From positions 1 to 64,000 of the forward strand of contig SXYT01000076.1 of NCBI GenBank assembly GCA_005788205.1: a stretch of 64,000 nucleotides of DNA, in the 5' to 3' direction. Shown here one piece after another: positions 26,813 to 34,981 of this stretch. This DNA comes from Actinomycetota bacterium. Its GTDB lineage: Bacteria; Actinomycetota; Acidimicrobiia; Acidimicrobiales; Ilumatobacteraceae. The translations under genes and the position numbers were made by a program. The notes beneath the pieces were generated by a model. That model was not told the origin of the DNA and ran no database searches. It saw nothing but the letters and a program-made list of their open reading frames with translations. The first letter of the stretch is position 1. Each line of letters opens with the position of its first letter.

Positions 26813-27741
26813 TCGTCGAGGAGTTGATCCCTGCAGCCCTCGACGGCGAGCGTCTCGACCGGATTGTCGCACTGATTGCCGACATCTCCCGTTCCGAGGC
26901 GAGACAGTTGATCGAGGCCGGCGGAGCGAGCGTGGACGGTGCACCCTCGCCGAGCGGCAAGGTTCGGCTCACGGAGGGCCAGACAGTCAGTGTCGATCTC
27001 TCCCGCATCCCCGAGGAGCAGTTCCCGCGCGCGGACGGATCGATCGAAGTCCCCGTGGTGCACGAGGACGCGGACGTGATCGTCGTCAACAAGCAGGTCG
27101 GTCTCGTCGTGCACCCGGCGGCAGGGCACGGCACGGGCACGCTCGTCAACGGGCTCCTCGCCCGATACCCCGAGATCTCGACCGTCGGCCAGCCACTTCG
27201 TCCCGGCATCGTCCATCGCCTCGACGCCGGCACGAGCGGTCTGATGGTCGTCGCCCGCACGCAGGTCGCATACGATTCGCTCGTTGCTGCGATGTCGGAC
27301 CACTCCGTCAGCCGCGAGTACCTGGCTCTCACGTGGGGCCACTTCGACTCGATCTCCGGAGTCATTGATGCAAACATCGGGCGTGACCCCCGTGACCCGA
27401 TGAAGATGACCGTGGTTCGGGACGGGAAGTGGGCGCGAACCCACTTCGAGGTGGTCGATGTGTTCGTCGGCCCCGCTGACCTTTCGCTCGTGCGGTGCAG
27501 GCTGGAGACCGGGCGGACCCACCAGATCAGGGTCCATCTCGCTGCCGTCGGCCATGCCGTGGTGGGTGACGCGACATACGGCGGGGCGCGGTCCTCCCTC
27601 CGCGCGTCGCGCCCCCTCCTGCATGCAGCCCGACTTGGTTTCGTGCACCCGGTCAGTGGGGCAGAGATGGAGTTCGAGGCACCGGTACCCGCGGACATGG
27701 CGACGATCGTGTCGTCATGCGAGCGCACGGCGGGGGACTGA
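26809..27741 (+). CDS. rluD: RluA-family pseudouridine synthase (RluD-like)
   Basis: 310 residues. An N-terminal S4 RNA-binding domain (residues ~14-60, RLDRIVALIADISRSEARQLIEAG) and an RluA-type synthase domain with the catalytic Asp in GIVHRLDAGTSGLM (about residues 136-149), plus LETGRTHQIRVHLAAVGHAVVGD. RluD modifies 23S rRNA helix 69; which sites this homologue uses is not shown by sequence. lspA-rluD adjacency is typical. Three bp separate it from the convergent Rrf2 gene. Confidence 0.92.
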   Translation: MIVEELIPAALDGERLDRIVALIADISRSEARQLIEAGGASVDGAPSPSGKVRLTEGQTVSVDLSRIPEEQFPRADGSIEVPVVHEDADVIVVNKQVGLVVHPAAGHGTGTLVNGLLARYPEISTVGQPLRPGIVHRLDAGTSGLMVVARTQVAYDSLVAAMSDHSVSREYLALTWGHFDSISGVIDANIGRDPRDPMKMTVVRDGKWARTHFEVVDVFVGPADLSLVRCRLETGRTHQIRVHLAAVGHAVVGDATYGGARSSLRASRPLLHAARLGFVHPVSGAEMEFEAPVPADMATIVSSCERTAGD

Positions 27742-27744
27742 GGG

Positions 27745-28206
27745 TCAGTGTCCGTGGTGGTGGAAGGTCGCGCTCGGCCACTCGCCCGCGCCGGTCGCAG
27801 CTCTCGCGATCGCCTCGAGGGTGTAGGTGTCGAGGTGTTCGCGCATGTGCTGGCCGGCGATGTCCCAGATGGCGAGGAGGACACACTGTCCCTCGTGGTC
27901 ACACGCTCCGTCCTGGTGGGGCTGGCCGAAGTCACCCACGGTGATGGGTCCGTCCACGGCCGAGATGATGTCCGACAACTTGATGTCCGCCGGATTTTTC
28001 GCGAGCACATAACCGCCGCCCACGCCGCGCTTCGATCGCACCAGGCCGGCTCCCTTCAGCGCAAGGAGGATCTGCTCCAGGTACGGCTGGGGCAGGCCGG
28101 TCCGCTCTGCGATGTCGCGCACGGAAGTGGGTGCGCCGGATCCCGCATGAAGCGAGAGCGACAGAAGTGCCCGACACGCATAATCACCCCTGGTGGACAC
28201 TCGCAC
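27745..28206 (-). CDS. Rrf2-family transcriptional regulator with His-rich tail
   Basis: About 153 residues. Winged helix-turn-helix of the Rrf2 family: VSTRGDYACRALLSLSLHAG, SVRDIAERTGLPQPYLEQILLALKG (recognition), RSKRGVGGGYVLAK. Two cysteines (CDHEGQC) fall where Fe-S members such as IscR have three, so a cluster is possible but not assured. The C-terminus ends FHHHGH, a possible metal site. Targets are unknown; no Fe-S genes are adjacent. Start GTG 28206 was chosen as the family begins MRVSTRGDYA and a TACGAT hexamer lies 6 nt upstream. Confidence 0.85.
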   Translation of the reverse strand: MRVSTRGDYACRALLSLSLHAGSGAPTSVRDIAERTGLPQPYLEQILLALKGAGLVRSKRGVGGGYVLAKNPADIKLSDIISAVDGPITVGDFGQPHQDGACDHEGQCVLLAIWDIAGQHMREHLDTYTLEAIARAATGAGEWPSATFHHHGH

Positions 28207-28212
28207 GGACTC

Positions 28213-28218
28213 ATCGTA
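28213..28218 (-). promoter_or_regulatory. Candidate -10 box (TACGAT), leaderless, Rrf2
   Basis: On the minus strand, TACGAT is followed by 6 nt (GAGTCC) and the GTG at 28206. Its agreement with the family-typical protein start supports both calls. Confidence 0.52.
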
Positions 28219-28235
28219 GGTGCTGGACTGTGACC

Positions 28236-29342
28236 ATGAGTCAACCAACTCCCGTGCTGCCCCGGTACGGGGCAGGCTCACTGGCCGACATCATCCCCGT
28301 GCTGTGCAGCCCGGAGGGTGCCGTGGAACGTCCCGATTGGATGCCTCCTGTGCTCGCCTCCGCCGAGCGGGTCGTGCTCCTCGTCATCGACGGGCTCGGC
28401 TGGAACCAGCTCCGGGAGCGCATTGACACGGCCCCCACGCTCGCAGCAATGGCGGGAGGCCCCATCACCTCTGTCGCCCCGTCCACCACCGCCACCGCTC
28501 TCACATCAATCACCACGGGCCTCACTCCCGGTGAGCACGGTCTGATCGGCTACCGGATGGACATGGGCGGCACGGTGATGAACACGCTGCGTTGGGCCGA
28601 TGAGACCGGTGACCTGCGCAGGCGGTTCCCGCCCGGCCAGGTCCAGGCGTGCCCGCCGTTTCTCGGGCTCTCCGTGCCCGTGCTCAGCAAGGCCGAACTG
28701 GAGGGGACGGGTTTCACCGAGGCGCACCTGGCCGGTGTGAAGCCGATGGGTTGGCGCGCATCGAGCAGTATCGCGGTCACGGTGAGACGTGCGCTCGATG
28801 CGGGGGAGCCGTTCGTCTATGCGTACTACGACGGTGTCGACAAGATCGCCCACGAACGCGGCTTCGGCGAGTACTACGACGCAGAGCTGGCATCTGCCGA
28901 CCGTCTCGTGCTGTCGGTGGCCGAGAGGCTCCCCCCGGGCACCGCACTCGTGGTCACTGCCGACCACGGCCAGGTTCACGTGGGCCAGAACACCATCGTT
29001 CTTGCCCCTGAGGTCATGGCGCGGGTGCACCACCAGTCGGGCGAGGGCCGGTTCCGTTGGCTCCACGCCCAGCGTGGCAGGGAGGATGACCTTCTCGCCG
29101 AGTGCGCGAGGTATGCAGACATCGCCTGGGTGGTGAACCGCGAGCAGGTGATCGAGGAGAACTGGTTCGGGCCAAGGGTCTCGACCGAGTCCCGCCGCAG
29201 GATGGGCGACGTGGCGCTCGTGCCGCACGCCCCGGTGAGCTTCGAGGACCCTGCTGACGGCGGGGCATTCGAGTTGGTCTGCCGTCACGGCTCGTTGACG
29301 GCTGACGAAATGCTCGTGCCGTTCGTCGCGTTGATCGCCTGA
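28236..29342 (+). CDS. Alkaline phosphatase superfamily phosphodiesterase/pyrophosphatase
   Basis: About 368 residues. Type I phosphodiesterase/nucleotide pyrophosphatase-like member of the AP superfamily. Metal/nucleophile pattern: LLVIDGLGWNQL (first Asp), PSTTATALTSITTG (nucleophile Thr), YYDGVDKIAHERG (Asp and His), and TADHGQVHVGQN (Asp-His). No signal peptide is evident, so it is probably cytoplasmic. Substrate is not apparent. ATG 28236 was chosen because the upstream frame overlaps the divergent Rrf2 gene. Confidence 0.83.
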   Translation: MSQPTPVLPRYGAGSLADIIPVLCSPEGAVERPDWMPPVLASAERVVLLVIDGLGWNQLRERIDTAPTLAAMAGGPITSVAPSTTATALTSITTGLTPGEHGLIGYRMDMGGTVMNTLRWADETGDLRRRFPPGQVQACPPFLGLSVPVLSKAELEGTGFTEAHLAGVKPMGWRASSSIAVTVRRALDAGEPFVYAYYDGVDKIAHERGFGEYYDAELASADRLVLSVAERLPPGTALVVTADHGQVHVGQNTIVLAPEVMARVHHQSGEGRFRWLHAQRGREDDLLAECARYADIAWVVNREQVIEENWFGPRVSTESRRRMGDVALVPHAPVSFEDPADGGAFELVCRHGSLTADEMLVPFVALIA

Positions 29343-29439
29343 CCGGGCATTCCGGTCCCTGTGGCACAGCCCCGGCAGGCGGGCAGTGGCTGGCAACGGC
29401 GAAGTGGCACGGGTCCATACCGATGGCAGACTCTGTGGC

Positions 29440-29937
29440 GTGGCAGACAGCGACCCATCCCAGACACCGCCCGTGAGCGCCGAAATCATCGACGGCCGGC
29501 CGTTCCCGTCCGCCCCGGCGGAACAGGACAGCCCCACGGAGAGCGTCACGGAGCCGGCGAAGGTGATGCGCATCGGTTCGATGGTTCGCCAGCTGCTCGA
29601 GGAGGTGCGCTCGACGCAGATGGATGAAGCGAGCCGCGAGCGTCTTGCCGAGATCTACGAGCGCTCGATCGTCGAGATTTCGGAGGCCCTCTCCCCGGAC
29701 CTCGCGGATGAACTCCACTCGCTCGCCCTCCCGTTCAAGGATGGAGAGGTCCCCTCGGACAGCGAGTTGAGGGTGGCAAAGGCCCAGTTGGTCGGTTGGC
29801 TCGAGGGACTGTTCCACGGAATCCAGGCGACCCTCTTCGCCCAACAACTGGCCGCCCGTCAGCAGATCGAGCAGATGCGCCAGATACCGAGCCAGCCGGG
29901 CCAGGGTCAGGGCCCCACGGGCGGCACCTACCTCTAG
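29440..29937 (+). CDS. bpa: Bacterial proteasome activator (Bpa/PafE)
   Basis: About 165 residues. Ring-forming ATP-independent activator of the 20S proteasome. The middle is a helical bundle (MRIGSMVRQLLEEVRSTQMDEASRERL, given here in part; ELHSLALPF; AQLVGWLEGLFHGIQATLFAQQ), and the C-terminus ends GGTYL, close to the GQYL of mycobacterial Bpa that docks into the proteasome. This implies the strain has a proteasome, but no prcA/prcB/mpa/pafA lies in the window. GTG 29440 was chosen because CAGACT stands 7 nt upstream and upstream sequence is unlike coding. Function call from motif and fold pattern. Confidence 0.85.
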   Translation: MADSDPSQTPPVSAEIIDGRPFPSAPAEQDSPTESVTEPAKVMRIGSMVRQLLEEVRSTQMDEASRERLAEIYERSIVEISEALSPDLADELHSLALPFKDGEVPSDSELRVAKAQLVGWLEGLFHGIQATLFAQQLAARQQIEQMRQIPSQPGQGQGPTGGTYL

Positions 29938-29941
29938 CCCC

Positions 29942-29961
29942 GGGGACGAGAGACCGTCCCC
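29942..29961 (+). terminator. Stem-loop after bpa
   Basis: GGGGAC (29942-29947) pairs with GTCCCC (29956-29961) around an 8-nt loop just after the bpa stop. No U-run follows, so it may act with the next hairpin. Confidence 0.4.
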
Positions 29962-29971
29962 TGCATCCACC

Positions 29972-29990
29972 GTCGGGTGGCTCACCCGAC
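29972..29990 (+). terminator. Perfect 8-bp hairpin between bpa and dnaE
   Basis: GTCGGGTG and CACCCGAC pair perfectly across a 3-nt loop (GCT), followed by TGCTAATTT. It looks like a factor-independent terminator with a weak U tract; TAATTT (29994-29999) could also be a -10 box for dnaE. Confidence 0.5.
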
Positions 29991-30088
29991 TGCTAATTTC
30001 GAGAATCCCATCGGTGTGAGTTGCCCGTCAACCACCGCGGGGACAGCAGGTTCGGTGGGTGTCCACCCGGGAGAAGGAGGGGTGCACA

Positions 30089-33000
30089 GTGGGTTCGTCG
30101 TTCACTCACCTCCACGTGCACACCGAGTATTCCATGCTCGACGGGGCGGCGCGCCTGGACGAACTGGTGGCGAAGGCGGTCTCGGACGGCCAGCCCGCGC
30201 TCGGGATCACCGACCACGGGAACATGTACGGGATCATCGACTTCTACAAGGAGTGCCGCAAGCAGGGGATCAAGCCGATCCTCGGCACGGAGGCCTACAT
30301 GGCCCACGACCACCGCACCGAACGCATTGCGCGCCGCGGACGCCTCGACGACAACGGTGGTTCCGACGAGGGCGGCCGAAAGCAGTACTACCACCTCACC
30401 CTGCTGGCGGCGGACAACACCGGCTACAAGAATCTCATCAAGCTCTCCAGCCTCGCGTTCCTGGAGGGGTACCACTACAAGCCGCGGATGGACTGGGAGC
30501 TCCTCGAGCGCCACGCCTCGGGGCTCATCGCCACCACGGGCTGTCTCGGTGGTCACGTCCTGCAGTCCCTGCTGAACGGTGACGAGAAAGGGGCCGTGCA
30601 GAAGGCCGCGCGCCTGCAGGAGATCTTCGGCAAGGAGAACCTCTTCGTCGAGCTACAGGACCACGGCCTGGCCAACCAGCGCTCCACCAACCCGAAACTG
30701 GTCGAGATCGCGCGCAGGATCGGCGCGCCCTTGCTCGCCACCAATGACTCCCATTACGTCAACCAGGCCGACCACGAGGCGCACGACGCGCTGCTGTGCG
30801 TGCAGACCGGGGCGTTCATGCGTGACTCGGACCGGTTCAAGTTCGAGGGCACGGAGCACTACCTGAAGACGGCGCAGGAGATGCGCCACATCTGGCGCGA
30901 GATCCCCGAGGCGTGCGACAACACGCTCCTCATCGCCGAACGGGCGAATGTCGATATCGAGCTCGGTACATACCGGCTGCCGGTGTTCCCCCTGCCCGAG
31001 GGCTTCTCCTCGGACACCGCCTATCTCGAGCACCTCACGTGGGAGGGGGCGAGGAAGCGGTGGGGTGACAACCTCCCGCCCGAGGTGGCGGAACGTGTCG
31101 CGTTCGAGCTCGGCGTCATCAGCCAGATGGGTTTCTCGTCGTACTTCCTCATCGTCTGGGACCTCATCAAGTACGCAAAGGACTCCGGTATCCGCGTCGG
31201 CCCGGGCCGCGGCTCGGCGGCGGGAAGCGCCGTCGCGTACTGCCTGCGCATCACCGAACTCGACCCCCTGCGCTACGACCTGCTGTTCGAGCGGTTCCTC
31301 AACCCCTCGCGCATCAGCATGCCCGACATCGACCTGGACTTCGACTCGCGCTACCGCGACGAGATGATCCGCTACGCCGCGGAGAAGTACGGCCGTGACC
31401 GCGTGGCCCAGATCATCACTTTCGCCACCATCAAGTCCCGAAACGCCGTCCGTGACGCCGCACGCGTTCTCGGCTTCGAGTACGGCGTGGGAGACCGGAT
31501 CGCCAAGCTGATGCCGCCGCTCAGCCAGGGCCGCGACACCCCGCTCCAGTACTGCTTCGAGAAGCACCCTGAGCACATGGATGGCTACAACGCAGCCCAG
31601 GAACTTCGCGTCATGGTCGAGACCGATGAGGTGGCGGCGAAAGTGGTCGAGGTCGCCCGCGGGCTGGAGGGCCTGAAGCGCAGTGACGGGATCCATGCGG
31701 CGGCGGTGGTCATCACGCCGGAGCCGCTGATGGAGTACCTGCCGATCCAGCGCAAGCCCTCCGGCGACATGAAGGCGGAGGACGCTCCCATCGTCACCCA
31801 GTACGAAATGCACGGCGTGGAGGACCTCGGTCTGTTGAAGATTGACTTCCTCGGCCTGCGCAACCTCGATGTCATCACCGACACAGTCGAGATGGTCCGC
31901 CGCCGCCGTGACCCGTCGTTCGACATCGACTGCGTGCCGCTCGACGACGCCGCCACGTTCGATCTGCTCAGCCGCGGGGACACGATCGGGGTCTTCCAGC
32001 TGGAATCGCCGCCCATGCGGAACCTCCTGCGCTCCATGAAGCCCACCAGTTTCGAGGACGTGAGCGCGGTTCTGGCGCTGTACCGCCCCGGCCCGATGAG
32101 TGCAAACATGCACTACGACTACGCGGACTACAAGAACAACCGCAAGACGCCCGAGTATTTCCACCCGGAAGCCAAGGAACTGCTCCACGACACGTACGGC
32201 CTGATGGTGTACCAGGAGAGCATGATGCGCGTTGCTCAGAAGTTCGCCGGGTACTCCCTGGCCCAGGCCGACAACCTCCGCAAGGCGTGCGGCAAGAAGG
32301 ACCCGAAGGTCATGGCGGCCGAGGAGGAGGGCTTCGTCGACGGCTGCGAGTCCACGGGTTACGGACGCGACCTCGGTGCGCAGTTGTTCGCCGTGATCCG
32401 CAAGTTCGCCGACTATGCGTTCAACAAGAGCCACACATTCGGCTACGGCCTGATCAGCTACCAGACCGCGTACCTGAAGGCCCATTACCCGGTCGAGTAC
32501 GTGGCGTGCCTCCTCACGTCGGTGAAGGGGAACTATGACAAGGCGGCCGTGCATCTCGCCGATGCACGCAACCTCGGCATCACGGTGGTCAACCCGGACA
32601 TCAACCACAGCGAGTCCGATTTCGTCGCTGTCACGGACAATGCAGAGCGCAAGATCGTCTTCGGTCTCTCGGCGGTGAGGAACGTGGGCGAGGGGCTCGT
32701 CGACCTCGTGATCGCCGAGCGCAGTGCCAACGGGCCTTTCGCCTCCTTCCACGACTTCGCGGCCCGCGTGCCTGACCAGGCTCTCAACAAACGCGCCGTG
32801 GAGTCGCTGGTCAAGTCGGGCGCTTTCGATTCGGTCGGGCACCCACGGCGCGGTCTGCTCATGGTCCACGAGGCGATCATCGATGCCGCGATCGTGGCGA
32901 AGCGCGAGCACGAGCGCGGCGTGATGTCGCTGTTCGGCGAGCTCGAGGCAGATGGTGACTCCGGGTGGACCGACCACATCGCGGTCCCTGCCGAGCAGTT

Positions 33001-33616
33001 CGAAAAGATCGACCAGCTGCGCCACGAGAAAGAGATGCTCGGCCTGTACGTCTCTGACCATCCCCTGCGCGGCGTCGAGCAGGTCCTGCGCAGGAAGGTG
33101 GACACGTCCATCGCCGAGCTCGACGGCCGCGAGGAAGGGATGGTCACCATCGGTGGTGTTGTCACCAAGATGTCGCGCCGGTACACGAAGAAGGGTGACC
33201 AGATGGCCACGTTCGTCCTCGAGGACCTGGACTCGAGCATCGAGGTCACGGTCTTCACGCGGACGCTCACCCAGTACGGGCACCTTCTCTCCGATGACGT
33301 CATCGTCACCGTGGCCGGCCGTCTCAACCGTTCGGATGAGGCGCGCACCAGTTTCACCGCCCAGAAGATCGTCGTCATCGATGACATCGGCGGGCGGGTT
33401 CCCGAGGTCGTGGTGACCCTGCCGAGCGGCATCACAACGGAGAGCCTCGACGTGCTGCTCAACATCATCAACGAGTACCCCGGGGATTCGCCCCTGAAGA
33501 TCAGCCTGTCCTCGGGGCGCAGGTTCAGCACGGGGCCCCGAATGCTGGTGGATGTCGACAAGGTTCTCGGCCCCCTCAGGGTGAACTTCGGTGCCGACGC
33601 CGTCAAAATCGTCTGA
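30089..33616 (+). CDS. dnaE: DNA polymerase III alpha subunit
   Basis: 1175 residues. Replicative polymerase of the actinobacterial DnaE1 type. The PHP domain opens with FTHLHVHTEYSMLDGA (intact metal-binding His residues, consistent with a proofreading-competent PHP), the polymerase motif PDIDLDFDSRYRD near residue 412, helix-hairpin-helix, and an OB fold near residue 1020. GTG 30089 was chosen because the family start is FTHLHVH and GGAGG (30076-30080) sits 8 nt before it. The 151-bp gap upstream holds two hairpins. No dnaN/dnaX neighbour lies in the window. Confidence 0.96.
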   Translation: MGSSFTHLHVHTEYSMLDGAARLDELVAKAVSDGQPALGITDHGNMYGIIDFYKECRKQGIKPILGTEAYMAHDHRTERIARRGRLDDNGGSDEGGRKQYYHLTLLAADNTGYKNLIKLSSLAFLEGYHYKPRMDWELLERHASGLIATTGCLGGHVLQSLLNGDEKGAVQKAARLQEIFGKENLFVELQDHGLANQRSTNPKLVEIARRIGAPLLATNDSHYVNQADHEAHDALLCVQTGAFMRDSDRFKFEGTEHYLKTAQEMRHIWREIPEACDNTLLIAERANVDIELGTYRLPVFPLPEGFSSDTAYLEHLTWEGARKRWGDNLPPEVAERVAFELGVISQMGFSSYFLIVWDLIKYAKDSGIRVGPGRGSAAGSAVAYCLRITELDPLRYDLLFERFLNPSRISMPDIDLDFDSRYRDEMIRYAAEKYGRDRVAQIITFATIKSRNAVRDAARVLGFEYGVGDRIAKLMPPLSQGRDTPLQYCFEKHPEHMDGYNAAQELRVMVETDEVAAKVVEVARGLEGLKRSDGIHAAAVVITPEPLMEYLPIQRKPSGDMKAEDAPIVTQYEMHGVEDLGLLKIDFLGLRNLDVITDTVEMVRRRRDPSFDIDCVPLDDAATFDLLSRGDTIGVFQLESPPMRNLLRSMKPTSFEDVSAVLALYRPGPMSANMHYDYADYKNNRKTPEYFHPEAKELLHDTYGLMVYQESMMRVAQKFAGYSLAQADNLRKACGKKDPKVMAAEEEGFVDGCESTGYGRDLGAQLFAVIRKFADYAFNKSHTFGYGLISYQTAYLKAHYPVEYVACLLTSVKGNYDKAAVHLADARNLGITVVNPDINHSESDFVAVTDNAERKIVFGLSAVRNVGEGLVDLVIAERSANGPFASFHDFAARVPDQALNKRAVESLVKSGAFDSVGHPRRGLLMVHEAIIDAAIVAKREHERGVMSLFGELEADGDSGWTDHIAVPAEQFEKIDQLRHEKEMLGLYVSDHPLRGVEQVLRRKVDTSIAELDGREEGMVTIGGVVTKMSRRYTKKGDQMATFVLEDLDSSIEVTVFTRTLTQYGHLLSDDVIVTVAGRLNRSDEARTSFTAQKIVVIDDIGGRVPEVVVTLPSGITTESLDVLLNIINEYPGDSPLKISLSSGRRFSTGPRMLVDVDKVLGPLRVNFGADAVKIV

Positions 33617-33673
33617 TCCCTCCGATTGGGGGCGAAAGCATCCTGAAATGGCAGAATGTGGGTTCAGAAAAAC

Positions 33674-33689
33674 CGGGCCCCGCGGCCCG
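33674..33689 (+). promoter_or_regulatory. Hairpin in the leader of the hypothetical gene at 33716
   Basis: CGGGCC/GGCCCG with a 4-nt loop (CCGC), then TTT. It lies after a weak CAGAAT (33652-33657) and 26 bp before the ATG at 33716; it could be the dnaE terminator or a leader structure. Confidence 0.4.
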
Positions 33690-33715
33690 TTTCACCTCGA
33701 GGGAGCCTCCACTAG

Positions 33716-34375
33716 ATGTCGTTGGAAGTCGTCACGCAGGACAGCAGTGCCCTCACCGAGTCACAACTCGAGGAGATGCTCTCTGTCGATGGCGCGTTCG
33801 GGGCCGCCAACCTCGCCCGTGCGAAGGACGACTGGGTCCTGTGCACCCTCGCGCGGGTAGACGGCAAGCTCCACGGCGTGACTTTCTCGACTCTCGAGCG
33901 GATCGGCGGGACTCCGTGCGTTCTCATCGGACTCATGACGGTGAAGCGGTCCTCCAAGCGAGACCAGGTCCTGAAAGGTCTGATGGGGGAGGCGTACCAC
34001 CGTGCGCTCATGGCCTTCCCGGACGAGGACGTGGTCATCGGTTCGCGTTTTGCGGCTGCTGACGGGGTCGAGGCGTTCAAGTCCCTGAGCGAGGTGATCC
34101 CGCGCACGGGCCACAGGGCGGTGGGCGAGGAGCGCGCGTGGGGCCGGCGGCTCGCCAGGCGGTTCGGGGTGGATGCCAACTATGACGAGCAGTCCTTCGT
34201 CGTCAAGCAGGACGGCCAGTCAGGGTTCATCGATCACGAGTCATCGAAGCCCGACAAGATCCCCGCGGACATCGCCGGGCTGTTCAAGGATGTCAACGCA
34301 AAGAGGGGCGGGGCGCTCATCGTCCACGGGTGGACGATGGCCGAGAGCCTTGTCAAGCTCGGCGCCCGTTCGTAG
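33716..34375 (+). CDS. Hypothetical protein
   Basis: 219 residues, soluble, mixed alpha/beta. Seen: HGVTFSTLERIGGTPCVLIGLMTVKRSSKRDQV and SRFAAADGVEAF, a strand-helix pattern reminiscent of acyltransferase-like (GNAT-type) folds, but I recognise no diagnostic motif. GGGAG lies about 12 nt before the ATG. It sits 3 bp ahead of the nitroreductase gene, so the two are probably co-transcribed. The amino-acid make-up looks like a normal housekeeping gene. Confidence 0.62.
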   Translation: MSLEVVTQDSSALTESQLEEMLSVDGAFGAANLARAKDDWVLCTLARVDGKLHGVTFSTLERIGGTPCVLIGLMTVKRSSKRDQVLKGLMGEAYHRALMAFPDEDVVIGSRFAAADGVEAFKSLSEVIPRTGHRAVGEERAWGRRLARRFGVDANYDEQSFVVKQDGQSGFIDHESSKPDKIPADIAGLFKDVNAKRGGALIVHGWTMAESLVKLGARS

Positions 34376-34378
34376 GGC

Positions 34379-34981
34379 GTGGAATTCTCCGAGGTCGTCC
34401 GCACGCGCCGGATGACGCGCGACTTCACGGGCGAACCCGTCGGGCGAGAGGTCATTGAGAGATGTCTCGATCTCGCGGTCCGCTCGCCGAGTGCGGGAAA
34501 GACGCAGGGGTGGCGTGTCGTCGGGCTGCTCGGCAATGACACCGCGGCCTACTGGGATGCGGCCCTGCCCGCGACCGCACGTGGCTCGTTCGCCTTCCCG
34601 GGGCTTCTCCGGGCCGCGTTCGTCGGAGTTGTCACGGTGTCACCCCGTGCGTACGTGGAGCGGTACGGCGAGCCCGACAAGTCGCGCACCGGGCTGGGCG
34701 CGGGTCGCGGGGCGTGGCCGGTGCCGTACTGGACGGTCGACGGGGCGATGGCAACGATGACATTCCTCCACGCACTCCACGATGAGGGGCTGGGTGCCCT
34801 GTTCTTCGCGGTCGCCCACGAAAACGACGTGCGTGCGGTGCTCGGGATTCCTGACGAGGCCGAGATCATCGGCGCGGTTGCCGCCGGACAGCCGACGCAG
34901 GGTGACGTCCGCAAGGGGGCGAGTGCCTCACGGCGCCGGCGCAGCGGGGCCGACGCCGTCACCTGGGGGCGCTGGGCCTGA
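34379..34981 (+). CDS. Nitroreductase family protein
   Basis: 200 residues. FMN-dependent oxidoreductase fold: EVVRTRRMTRDFTGEPV at the N-terminus (RRxTRxF is the FMN phosphate site), SPSAGKTQGWRVVG, GAMATMTFLHALHDEGLGALFF and ENDVRAVLGIPDEAEIIGAVAAG, typical of nitroreductases. Substrate unknown. It starts at GTG, 3 bp after the hypothetical gene. Its 3' end overlaps the convergent DUF255 gene by 23 bp. Confidence 0.85.
   Translation: MEFSEVVRTRRMTRDFTGEPVGREVIERCLDLAVRSPSAGKTQGWRVVGLLGNDTAAYWDAALPATARGSFAFPGLLRAAFVGVVTVSPRAYVERYGEPDKSRTGLGAGRGAWPVPYWTVDGAMATMTFLHALHDEGLGALFFAVAHENDVRAVLGIPDEAEIIGAVAAGQPTQGDVRKGASASRRRRSGADAVTWGRWA

Noticed and set aside
30653..33283. 876-codon open frame antisense to dnaE
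   Set aside because: Mirror of the dnaE codon pattern; no recognisable motif.
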